Shown: one piece after another, positions 1-10,379 of the stretch
How the letters are laid out: each line of letters opens with the position of its first letter
Position numbering within the stretch: position 1 is the first letter of the stretch
Source: Hordeum vulgare subsp. vulgare
Lineage: Eukaryota > Streptophyta > Magnoliopsida > Poales > Poaceae
Assembly: GCF_904849725.1 (NCBI RefSeq)
Contig: NC_058524.1
Coordinates: 352,591,823-352,655,822, forward strand
Length of the DNA stretch: 64,000 nt
Direction: 5' to 3'
The notes under the pieces: generated by a model
Databases searched by the model: none
Told to the model about the DNA's origin: nothing
Seen by the model: the letters and a program-made list of their open reading frames with translations, nothing else
Made by a program: the position numbers and the translations under genes

Positions 1-1062
1 CCGTCACACCCCTCCCGATGGTACCCCGGCACCCTTCCGGTACTCCCGGTACACTACCAATGAGCTCGAAGCTTTTCTAGTGACCAAAACAGGACTTCCT
101 ATATACCCATCTTTACCTCCAGACCATTCCAGAGCTCCTCGTGATGTCCAGGATTTCATCCGGGACACCAAACAACCTTCGGTCACCAACACCTATAACT
201 CAACTATACAGAAACAACAACGAACCTTAAGTGTGCAGACCCTGCGGGTTCGATAACCATGCATACATGACCTGATACACTCTCTGGTCAATAACCAATA
301 GCGGGACCTGGATGCCCATATTGGCTCCTACATATTCCATGAAGATCTCTATCTGTTGAAACTCTATGTCAAGGATTCAGTTAATCCCATATGTTGTTCT
401 CTTTGTCCTTCGGTATGTTACTTGCCCGAGATTCAATCGTAGGTATCTCTATACCTAGATCAATCTCGTTACTGGCAAGTCTCTTTACTCGTTCTGTAAT
501 TCAATATCCCATGACTAACTACTTGTAATGTTGTATTACCGAGTGGGGCCCGAGATACCTCTCCGTCACACGGAGTGAGAAATCCGAGTCTTGATTCATG
601 CCAGCCCAATAGACACCTTCGGAGATACCTGTAGAGCACGTTTATAGTCACCCAGTAACGTTGCAACGTTTGATAGACACAAGGTATTCCTCCGGTGTCC
701 GGGAGTTGCATGATCTCATGGTCATAGGAACAGATACATTGACATGAAGAAAACAGTAGCAACAAACTGACACGATCATATGCTACGTTTATAGTTAAAG
801 TCTTGTCCATCACATCATTCTCCTAATGATGTGATCCCGTTATCAAGTGACAACACTTGTCTATGTCGAGGAAACCTTGACCATCTTTGATCAACGAGCT
901 AGTCAACTAGAGTCTCACTAGGGACAGTGTGTTGTCTATGTATCCACACATGTATTTGAGTTTCCAATCAATACAATTCTAGCATGGATAATAAATGATT
1001 ATCATGAGCAAGGAAATATAATAATAACCAATTTATTATTGCCTCTATGGCATATTTCCAAC
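1..1062 (-). mobile_element. Copia LTR (Angela/BARE/WIS-like), partial
   Basis: This is the 5'-ward part of a long LTR read on the minus strand, cut by the window edge. Its right end, CATATTTCCAAC, is the complement of the TGTTGGAAATATG start typical of this Copia group; the expected last A is now T. Several blocks match the two complete Copia LTRs at 31635-33383 and 38424-40253, for example CAGACCCTGCGGGTTCGA, GCGGGACCTGGATGCCCATA and CCGTCACACGGAGTGA, but with many substitutions, so it is an older or different subfamily copy. Whether it is a solo LTR or part of a longer element cannot be decided here. No PPT or PBS is visible at 1063. Confidence 0.85.
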
Positions 1063-1480
1063 TTCACGTGCATTAACTATGTTGTGAGGTGGCGCGATGG
1101 TGACGTTCCCCAGGTAGAATTGTCTCTCCTTCTGTGTCGTCCGCCCAACTACCTCTTATTCTCTTGACACACCATGGGACGAGTGTCATTAAAGTTGATG
1201 CATGTCTGTGACTATTGTCATCAGTCTTTGACCAGACCCACCTAACTGCTTGCATGCTCGACACCTCGATGATATTGAAAACCAGCTTGATGAGGTGGAG
1301 CGGCGAAGATATGGAGGGGTCTTGTGGGGCGTGATAACTGCTCAGCCCTCTCTCTCCCAGCAAAGTGGCTTGTTGGGGCTTGGTCTTGTTGCCTTCGCAT
1401 AGAGGTTGGTGTTTTTCAACAAGGTATTGCCGACCCCGGAAGCAAGGGCCCATTTCTTAGTACACCACACCCGTCATCAG
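1063..1480. other. Unassigned stretch with one short minus ORF
   Basis: This stretch lies between the Copia LTR end and internal sequence of family B. It contains a 126-codon minus-strand open frame (1073-1453) without any domain I recognise. It is not repeated elsewhere in the window. It may be a leftover of another transposon or of the pre-insertion locus. There is no evidence that the frame is translated. Confidence 0.3.
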
Positions 1481-3066
1481 AATGTACAGGACAAGTTATA
1501 TAATGAAAAACTCCCGCCAACATGTGAAAGTAAAAACTCATGAGACTCTCTATATTAAGAAGATGGTGCTCCCTCTAAGCACACGTGTGGACAAAGAAGT
1601 AGTAGCACTACCCCTTCTCTCTTTATCTCTCATTTATTTCCTTTTTTCTTTCTTTTTTGTTTTTCCTTTTTATTTTTCTCTTTTTTATTTTCTTTTTCTT
1701 TTTTCCCTTTTCCTTTTGTCTTTTTTTATTTTCTTTCTTTTTTACTTTTACGTCTCGAGTCTCATCCCGAATTGTGGGGGAACCATAGTCTCCATTATCC
1801 TTTCCTCACTAGGACAGTTCTCTAATAATGATGATCATAACACATTTATCTACTTACAACTCGATATGAAAACTCAGTGATGATAAAAGAAATTACTCTA
1901 TATGAATGCCTCTGGCAGTGTACCAACATATGCAATGATCTAGCATAACATGTAAATAATGATAAATGATGCCCTTCCATGAATACTATGTCACCTACAT
2001 AATCATGCAAAGCAATATGATGATGAACAGACAAGTCATGTGAACTAACGATGGAAGTTGCATGGCAATATATCTGAGAATGGCTATGGAAATGCCATAA
2101 TAGGTAGGTATTGTGGCTGTTTTGAGGAAGATATAGGGAGGCTTATGTTTGATAGTGTATCATTTCACAGGGTTTGGATGCACCGAAAAGGCTGCACCGA
2201 GCCTCGATGTGAGAATGGGCATTGCACAGTACCGAAAAGACTAGCAGATATGAAAAGGTAAGAATGGGCATATCCATGAATTCACACTAGTCATAAAGAA
2301 CTCATATACTTATTGTGAAGCCTATTAGCTTTATCGAAGCAAAGTACTACCGCATACCCCTAGGGAAACGTTTGATAGGAATTAACCATCGCGCGCCTCC
2401 GACCCAAACAACACATAGGATTTTATTCAGAAATAAGAACGCTCACACATCATCATCATTCCATAACCAATATTTAGATGAGTAATTAATAACATGCTTT
2501 AATACTGATATTTCTACTAACAAACAATCATGTATTCATGTCTTTTCATATTACTTCATCAATATCATTGACCCGTAGTTCCTCTTTAATGCGCTACATG
2601 AAGATTTTTATCATATCATCCTTGAATATATATCCTTTATGGACTCGTCTCCATGAAGATTTTATATATTAGACTCTTAAACAAATATAACTGAAGAACG
2701 AGAGTGCAATTATTTCTATCAAATCTACATGCCGCCATGTTCTAAAAGATATAAGTGAAATACTAGAGCAACAACTTAGCTCAAAAGATATAAGTGAAGC
2801 ACATAGATTATTTTTAACAAAGCATGATGAATATGTGTCTCTCTCAAATAGGTGTGTCCAACAAATAACGATTGTGACAAACTAAAATCAAAACAAACTA
2901 TAATATAGGATGCTCTAAGAAAAACACATATCATGTGATGAACAAAAATATAGCTTCACGTGACATACCGATGGAATGGGTACGAAAGAGGGGATGCCTT
3001 CCGGGGCATCCTCAAGCATAGGCGCTTGAGTCATAGTAGAATATTACCTTGAGGTGCCTTGGTTAT
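1481..3066 (-). mobile_element. Gypsy-like family B, internal non-coding fragment 1
   Basis: The sequence is homologous to 7989-8900 (for example GAATGCCTCTGG, ATCTAGCA and GTAGGTAT blocks in the same order) and to the internal part of the palindromic element C (25280-26500). It includes a roughly 130-bp pyrimidine tract and copies of an AGATATAAGTGAAG motif near 2750 and 2788. No protein domain is present, and the open frames inside are low-complexity or short. It runs directly into the B LTR at 3067, with loss of the coding part seen in the second copy (19835-20932). This suggests a deleted tandem or recombinant copy of the same family. Confidence 0.6.
1617..1746 (+). repeat. Polypyrimidine tract
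   Basis: About 130 bp almost purely of T and C, in irregular TTTTC-type runs. Similar tracts occur at the equivalent place in the other family members (about 7988-8060 and 25424-25520, with the inverted copy near 27510-27590). It creates a meaningless Phe/Leu/Ser-rich open frame. It may have served as a replication or annealing element in the family, but that is inference. Confidence 0.8.
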
Positions 3067-5166
3067 TGATAACCCACAAGTGAAGGGGGTCGTTTGTAGC
3101 CTTTTGAATAAGAGTGTTGAAACCAACGAGGAGTTAAAGGTAGAATTAATATTCTCTCAAGTTCTATCGACCACTGATACAAATCTACGCACGCTAACGC
3201 TTACTTTAACTAGAACAACTACTTTGCGGGGATAACACTAGAAGTACTTAGTAGGTGTAATAGATAGTTTTGTAAGATAATGAAGAACAAAAAAATAAAA
3301 GTTAGGTAATGTTTCAGATAAATATTAATTTACTTAGTTGTTTAGTAGAAAGCTTTTTGTAACGCAAGAGAAAGATTGTCCATAGGTAATTGAATATAAC
3401 ATGATAGATACTTATCACATGCAATGAGGGAGAGGCATACGCTATCACACTTTTTTGCACTTGGATCATATGCACTTACGATTGGACCTCTAGTAAGCAT
3501 CCGCAGCTACTAGAAACCATTAAGATAAACCCAACCATAGCATTAAAGATCAAGTCCTCTTTACTACCATACAAAAACTATTACCTTACTCGGGTGTAAC
3601 CTTACATCACTCTATCCACCCACTATAAGCGAATCATGAACATATTGCAAACCCTCCAGCGTGAATCCTTCATGTGTGAACCTCATAGAAGGCACCTTAG
3701 GACAGGAACATATCAACATACAACTCATATCAATAACATCATACCATAATTGACCCGAATGACAAAATAGATCTACAGAAACAACATAGGTTACCCACAC
3801 ATCTGTGACGCCTTGGATTTGCTGCTACTGTAATCATTGTAATTAAGCTACAATAATGACCAATATTAAACTAATGCGTTTGCTAATCCATGTGTGGTCA
3901 CTTCCGAAATCATTTTTTTCAATTCATTTTATTTGCAATTCAAATTTATTTGAAAAGTGGATTGAAAAGTTTTGCAAACCAGAAAATAAAAATCATGTTT
4001 GGGTTAAAAATATACACCTAGTAATTATCAAAGACGAACCAACTTTTTTGCTTGGTATTTTAAATGCCCTAAAATATTGGAAACGGTAGCAAACAACGAT
4101 TATTCAAGCCATTTAAATATACACACAATTTTAAATGTTTGCAAATGAGGTGAAACTTTTTGTGCCACCCCACAATATTATGTATGATTTATGTGCAAAG
4201 TTTGAACTGAAACAAAATTCATTTGCGATGAAGACTAAATAGAAAACACTAGCTAAATGATAGGAGAAAGAAACAAAAATAGAATACCATGCACTTGTAG
4301 CCCACTGCTACAGTGCATGACCCAGCCCACAAATGATTTTCTCTAACCTCTGTAGACAAGAGGTGGCAGAGACATGTGCGCTGCGTTCATCCACGCCGTC
4401 CTGGCCGCTCCTGTCGTTGTGTCGACCATCCAATAAGCCACCGAGGTAGATAAGACCCCCATGACGCGATGGACAAACCCTAATCCTCACTTTTCCCCTC
4501 ACTGGCTCGCCCTCATTCAAATGGTCACCGCTCGTCTGCTGCTCGTCGTGGTCATCTTCGCCACTGCGGCCACGAGCCTCCCTGGTGCTAGGGAAGCTGT
4601 CCTCGAGCTTCACCATCATCGGATCCTTCACCCCCACCACTGAGTCAAGACGGGAAGCTGCTGGTGCGTCGCCATCGGCCTCGTCTCCGCCCACAGCCGC
4701 CGACGTCCTTCGCCGGTTGCCGCTGCTCCGACCATTCCCGTGCCTTCTAACTATGCCCATGATCCCTGCGGTGAGCTCCTGTATCGATTTCCCCTGACCC
4801 CCTTCGATTTGTCACCACTTGCCGTCATCCGAGGCCGACCTTACTCGTCCATGGCTGCATCTGTGTTGCGCGCGTTCGCCTGCTCTCGGCCATGTCCGCA
4901 CCCCACGCCTCTGGCTGTGCCAAGCCGCGTCCTCGCGCGCCCATTTGCCCGAGCTCCCTCGTACGCGTACACGTGCCTGCACCTACATCGCCACTGCTCG
5001 CACTGCTGCCCTGCTCTGCCTGCATCTGTTTTATTGCCGCTGGCTGCTGCTTGGTCTCCTGCTGCTGCTTGCCGCTGACTGTTCTTCCTAGCCACCGGTA
5101 CTTTGCAGCTGTCCCCGCTGCCTGCAATTGCTGCTGACCATGGCCGGCCATGGCCATGGCCAAATG

Positions 5167-5233
5167 AGTGTGCAGCTGTGTGTGTGTGTTGTGTGACCGT
5201 GAGTGTGTGTTGTGTGTGTGCGTGAGAGTGTGT
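5167..5233 (+). repeat. GT-rich imperfect microsatellite
   Basis: Imperfect (GT)n blocks within S1, just after a CCATGGCCGGCCATGG perfect palindrome (around 5138-5153). No further function is visible. Confidence 0.7.
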
Positions 5234-6165
5234 GGTTGGTAGTACAGGTTAGTGGGTTAGTTAGTACTAATTAATAGTTAGTTTAACTAGTAGGCTATGT
5301 CAAGTGGATCCTAGACTAAATTAATTTAATTAGCTAGCATAGTTTAATTGCTTCCTATGACATGTAGGCCACACCCTCCCCATTTGACTAGTCAAGTTGA
5401 CTGGGTCAACTCGAACTAAAATAAATCTAGAAATTTTAGAAAATCACTAAAACTTTGAAAATTAATAGAAAATAATCCGTAACTCGGATGATAATATTTT
5501 ATACATGAAAGTTGTTTAGAAAAATCTCACGAATCCGAATACGTTGTCCGTTCATCCGTAACATACCTCTAGCCTAATGAATATGAACATTTTGCGTTAG
5601 GATCATCTGCTCGGTAATAATCAAAGGTCCGAAAAATATCGTGAGATATTTTCCGCTTCGTCTGTAACGTTTAGTACTGCGTTAGGTCATCCCTGGCACA
5701 ATGTATTACCTTGTCATGCTTTGTGGTGTTTTTGTCTTGCTCTCCTATTTATTGTGTTTCCCCTTTGTTATCTTCCTTTTCGGTAGACCCCGAGACCGAT
5801 GTTGATCCGGTGATCGACTACTTCAACGTCGAGGATCTGTATCTGTCTGCAAAGCAACAAGGCAAGCAAACCCCCCTTGATCATTCCTATATCGCCTATG
5901 TCTTTCTTCCTACTGCTTGCATTAGTATTTTGCTACTGCTATAGTTAGATCCTATATCTGATGCATAGCCTATTTTGATGAACTCCTACTTTCAGTCCTG
6001 TACTTTAAATCTACTTAGTATAGGTGGAGCAGTCATCCCCTCTGACCCCGTAGTCCAGTTGCGCCGCTTGTTTTCAAGTCTCGATCTTTGATCGACGAGC
6101 CAGACCCGACACAGCACATTCACCCCCCTTCGTTGTACGATGCTATAGGGATACTATCGGGTACC

Positions 6166-6367
6166 GAGGGTGACACCTCGCTAAGTACTGCTGATGATAT
6201 CTCTGTAGTATAGCTAGTCGGTCGTGGTTATCGAGGGTGATTCCTCTTTCACCATTCCCGATGACGCCTCTGTCGTGCAACCCCGCGAGTGTGGGACCCC
6301 CGAGGGTGATTCCTCTAAGCCCACCTTGATGGGTACATCGTTCGGAATCCAACGAGGGTGATACCTC
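6166..6367 (+). repeat. Four spaced copies of a GAGGGTGA-CCTC motif
   Basis: Copies of GAGGGTGAYWCCTC-like sequence lie at 6166-6179, 6233-6246, 6302-6315 and 6354-6367, spaced 67, 69 and 52 bp. Each unit has GAGG and CCTC ends that can pair. The intervening DNA is less conserved, so this is either an old short tandem repeat or a set of binding-site-like motifs in the LTR. Confidence 0.6.
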
Positions 6368-7988
6368 GGGTTCCCCCCGATGTTACAACCACACAGTTAC
6401 TCGACCATGTTACTGGGATCATTGGTGATTAGTTGTAAGACGGGTGGATTCCCGTGAGACTGTGTTGATGGCCTAATTAAAATGTTAATGGATTTGGGTA
6501 TTTGATCTGGGTTGGTCGGAGACCTTTTCGCACTAACTGGCTACGCGGGAAGAATTATGGGTACTCGGTGTCGCGGTATCAGCCGAAGCTTTTCAGATGC
6601 CAGCAATGTAGCGGCGCGCGCCCGAGTGGTCCCGAGATGCATCGCGCTTGTGATTAAGGGATGCTAGGACTGACGTCGGCCGCCCACGCCACATGCAGGA
6701 GCGTGAAGGGGAACTGGGCCCACGAACCCTTTGTGCTTAGGATTTAGACCGGCGGGCTGGCCTCTCTGATTAGTCTTAGGTGGGGATGCGACGTGTCGAT
6801 ATTTCGAGGTCGGGCAGGACCCAGAAAAGTATGTCCGGCCAAAGTGTTATCGAGCGTGACGGGACATGTGGTGCACCCCTGCAGGGATGAAAATTAACTA
6901 TTCGGATAGCCGTGTCCACGGTTACAGGACGACTTGGAGTTGTGCCCCGATCTTATACAACTACAATTGTTACTTAACTGGATAATTAGTTTGCCTCGGG
7001 ATTGCTTCCTCGCAGGGAGTCGAGGGAGGATCTTTAGGCGTGACCTCACTTTAATATTGCTGCAACAATATGACTATTAATGTTTTACCCCCCCCCCCCC
7101 CTGTTCTACTCTCGTCTATTGCTGCAAGACCCTGAAGATGCTAGTCTTCGATAGGACTAGGCCTTCTCTCTCTTTTTCTCGCATTGCTGCAGTCAGTCCA
7201 CATATAACCCCCTTCTTTGATACTGATCCATAATTATGATAGTTCTGATGTAAGACTTGCGAGTACTTTGGATGAGTACTCACCGCTGCTTTGCTCCCCC
7301 CTTGTCCCCTTGATCCGTTTGCTGCGACCAGATGATGGAGCCCAGGAGATGGGGTTCCCCGCCACCGACGACTGCAACCCCGACGGTGCCTACTACTACG
7401 TGGAGGCCGCTGATGATCAGGAGTAGTTAGGAGGTTCCCAGGCAGGAGGCCTCGCCTCGTTCGATCATTGTATCTTTTGTGCTAGCCTTCTCTAAGGCAC
7501 CCCATGTTGTTTTATGTCTGTACTCAGCTATTTGTTGCTTCCGCTGACTTGTGTGTTTATCGAGCTTTCGTATTCTAGCCCTCGAGGCCCCTGGCTTGTA
7601 ATATGAAGCTGATGTTATTTTATTTGTGTCTAGAGTTGTGTTGTGATATCTTCCCGTGAGTCCTTGGGTTTGGTCGAACGCATTTGCGTGTATGATTAGC
7701 GTACGATTAAATTGAGGGCGTCACAACATCATTGGGTAATAATATATAGCATTAAGAACCATGTTTAAGTTCAGATTACAGCGGGGAGAAAAGGGTTTAC
7801 ACTTCTGCATAGAGGGGGAGAGGTGGTAGTGATAGTGGCGAAGTTGTTGGTGTAGATCGGTGTCACGATGGTTGCCCCGGCGGCCCCCTCCTACTAATTC
7901 TTCTTCCTTCGCCTCCTCCCTAGTTGGGAGGAGGGTTTACCCTCTAGTCCATGGCCGCCATGGCTCATATGTATATTCATGGTGGGAT

Positions 7989-8900
7989 CTTTTTTTGCCT
8001 CCCTCATTTCTCTTTTTTGTGGTGGGCTCATTTGGCCTCCCCATTTTTCATTGTTGTCCAGAGTCTTATCTCGACCTGTGGCGGAATCATAGTCTCCATC
8101 ATCCTTTCCTCACTGGGATAATGCTCTATTAATGATGATCATCACACTTTTATTTACTTACAACTCGATTCAAAAAAACTAATAAACAATATGACTCTAT
8201 ATGAATGCCTCTGGAAGTGTACCAAGATGTCCAATGATCTAGCACAGCGAAAGATATCAAAATATGGACAAGCCATGGAAATATCATGCTAGCTATTTTA
8301 CGAGTATGCAAAGCAATATGACAATGTGTGTACTAGTCATATGACGTGACGGTGGAAGTTGCATACAATATATCTCAGAATGGCTACGGAAATACCATGA
8401 TAGGTAGGTATGGTGGCTATTGAGGAAGATATAATGAGGCTTATGTGAAACAGAGCGTATCATGTCATGGGGTTTGGATGTACTAGGAAAAGTTGCACTG
8501 GTCATCGAGGTGAGAATGTGCAATGCACGGTACCGAAGAGGCTAGCAAATATGTGGAGGTGAGAGTTCGTATGTCCATGGATTCACATTAGTCATAAAGA
8601 AATCACATACTTATTGCAAGATTTTATTACCTCTCTCAAAGAAAAGCACTACTTGCATGCCCCTAAGGAGGAGGTTGGTAGGAGTTAACCATCACGCACA
8701 CCCAATTATAACAGCACAAAGGATTTCAATCAGGGATAAATTATGCTCCAATCTTCATCGCATAACTAGAGACTATACATGCATGGTTAGGGAATCACAA
8801 ACCCTAACATCAATATTCTTACTAATCCACAATCATACACTAGTGCACCCACATATTACTATATTAATGTCGCAAAACTATTGCAAGGAATCAAACATTT
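7989..8900 (-). mobile_element. Family B internal non-coding region, second copy (part 1)
   Basis: A pyrimidine tract is followed by sequence homologous to 1750-2500 and to element C's internal region. It is interrupted at 8901 by element E and continues at 18284. No coding domain is seen. The 91-codon plus frame at 8657-8932 has a mirrored, diverged equivalent in element C (25993-26196), but no recognisable product, so I treat it as chance. Confidence 0.6.
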
Positions 8901-10301
8901 TGATACGTTTCCATTGTATCTACTTTCCCTAACGCTTTTGCTCTTGTTTTGGACTCCAATTTGCATGATTTGAAAGAAACTAACCCGGACTAACACTGTT
9001 TTCAGCACAACTACCATGGTGTTCTTTTTTTGTGTAGAAATAGAAGTTCTTAGAATTAGTCGAAAATTTCTGGAGATTTTCTATGGAATAAAAGAAAAAC
9101 ACTGCAACCAAGACCCACTTGAGGGGAGTACCCATGCGCCCACTAGGCACGAGGGCGTGCTACGCCCTCCTAGCATGCCCTGGTGGGTAGTGGGGCCCTC
9201 GAGCATCCACTGACCCGCACTATAAAATCCTATTTTTGGAGAAAAATAGGAGACGAAGTTTCATCGCGTTTCACGATACGGATCCACGGCCACGTCGTTT
9301 TCTTCATCGGGAGGCCAGATTTGGAGTCCATTTTGGGGTCCGGAGATGGAAATCTTTGGTCTACATCATCACCAATCCTCCTTTCTTTCCAATTCCATGA
9401 TGCTCTCCGCCGGGAGTGAGTAATTCCTTCGTAGGCTTGCTGGTCGGTGAAGATTTGGATGAGATTCATCATGTAATTGAGTTAGTTTTGTTTGGGCTTG
9501 ATCCCTAGTATCTACTATGTTCAGAGATGTTTCTATGACTTTGCCATGCTTAATGCTTGTCACTAGGGCCCAAGTGCCATGATTTTAGTTGTGAACCATT
9601 TATGTTTCCACCATTATATATATGTTCTTGATCCGATCTTGCAAGTTATATACACCTAATACATGTTAGGATCCGCATACCCCAAAGTGACAATAATTGG
9701 GATTCTTTTCGGTGATTACCATAGTATGAGGAGTTCATGTATTCACTATGTGTTAATGCTTTATTCCGGTTCTATATTAAAAGGAGTCCTTAATATCCCT
9801 TAGTTTCCTTATGGACCTCGCTGCCACGGGAGGGTAGGACAAAATATGTCATGCAAGTTCTTTTCCATAAGCACGGATGACTATTTATGGAATACATGCC
9901 TACAGTATATCGATGAACGGGAGCTAGTTCTATGTTTCGCTATGTTATGACTGATGCATGATAAATATCCTCTAACAATATCTCCAATCTAGTGCCTACG
10001 AGTTCTCCACATATTTTTCTTGCTAAGTTACTACTATTGCTACTTCTGTTACAACTACTACAAAACTACTATCACTCTTACCATTATTGTTGCTACCGTT
10101 ACCACTCCTGTCAAAATTATCATACTATTGTGCTACCGATCACTCTGCTGCAGATACTAAATCTCCAAGTGCGGTTGAATTGACAACTCAACTTCTAATA
10201 CCTGCAAATATTCTTTGGCTTCCCTTATATTGAATCTATAAATTTGGGCTGAATACTCTACTCTCGAAAACTATTGTGATCCCGTATCTTGTGGGTTATC
10301 A
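8901..10301 (+). repeat. Element E 5' LTR
   Basis: 1401 bp, TGATACGTTTCC to CTTGTGGGTTATCA. It is followed by a spacer and the PBS. A TATA box (9221-9228) and an immediately following hairpin mark the likely transcription start. It is alignable over its length with 16878-18283 and, in the R/U5 part, with the LTR of element F. Confidence 0.9.
9221..9250 (+). promoter_or_regulatory. TATA box and adjacent hairpin in element E 5' LTR
   Basis: TATAAAAT at 9221-9228 is followed without a gap by CCTATTTTT (9229-9237), loop GGAG, and AAAAATAGG (9242-9250), a perfect 9-bp stem. The same TATA plus hairpin is preserved in the 3' LTR at 17200-17229. A stem about 10-30 nt downstream of TATA would lie at the very 5' end of the genomic RNA (R region). 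That placement is inference. Confidence 0.7.
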
Positions 10302-10311
10302 AGAACGTTTT

Positions 10312-10329
10312 CTGGCGCCGTTGCCGAGG
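10312..10329 (+). other. Primer binding site of element E
   Basis: TGGCGCCGTTGCCGAGGA lies 11 nt after the LTR end. This TGGCGCCGTTGCC type of PBS is common in Athila-like and other plant Gypsy elements and pairs with a tRNA 3' end. One position (GAGGA instead of the usual GGGGA) differs. Confidence 0.8.
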
Positions 10330-10379
10330 AGAATAGCTATATTTGTTGAGTCACTTGGGATATCTATTTATTGCTCACT

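Larger units (their letters stand above)
3804..7725 (+). mobile_element. Solo LTR S1, about 3.9 kb
   Basis: It starts TGTGACGCC and ends GGCGTCACA, a 9-bp terminal inverted repeat with TG..CA ends. It is flanked by identical 5-bp duplications ACATC (3799-3803 and 7726-7730). Joining the flanks restores the B LTR order seen at 21715. No PBS, PPT or coding domain is inside, as expected for a solo LTR left by LTR-LTR recombination. Architecture matches S2 and S3: an AT-rich start, a GC-rich island (about 4460-5160), an AT-rich part, and a shared block GCCGTGTCCACGGT (near 6910). A 3.9-kb LTR is long, as in LARD-like Gypsy families. I cannot name the family. Confidence 0.85.
3067..7988 (-). mobile_element. 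Family B LTR, left copy (interrupted)
   Basis: On the plus strand it begins TGATAACCCACAAG, the complement of the CTTGTGGGTTATCA LTR end of many Triticeae Gypsy elements. It matches the right B LTR (20984-21869): shared blocks include AATTAATATTCTCTCAAGTTCTAT, AACAACTACTTT and AACCCTCCAGCGTGAATCC. It is split by solo LTR S1 (3804-7725) and resumes at 7731 with ATTGGGTAATAATATATAGC, matching 21718 onward. It stops being alignable near 7988, where a pyrimidine tract and internal sequence follow without a clear LTR terminus, so that end is deleted or recombined. Read on the minus strand it would be the 3' LTR of B. Confidence 0.7.

Noticed and set aside
1073..1453. 126-codon minus frame as a host gene fragment
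   Set aside because: No recognisable domain, no introns or promoter context; kept only as unassigned sequence.
1482..1880. 132-codon plus-strand open frame rich in Phe, Leu and Ser
   Set aside because: Translation of a polypyrimidine tract; low complexity with no domain, and the tract recurs in non-coding parts of the same family.
4308..5163. Overlapping open frames over 100 codons on both strands in S1
   Set aside because: They lie in the GC-rich island of a solo LTR where stop codons are rare on all strands; no domain and no conservation of the frames with S2 or S3.
10312..10329. tRNA-like sequence TGGCGCCGTTGCC
   Set aside because: It is a primer binding site complementary to a tRNA end, not a tRNA gene; no cloverleaf nearby.
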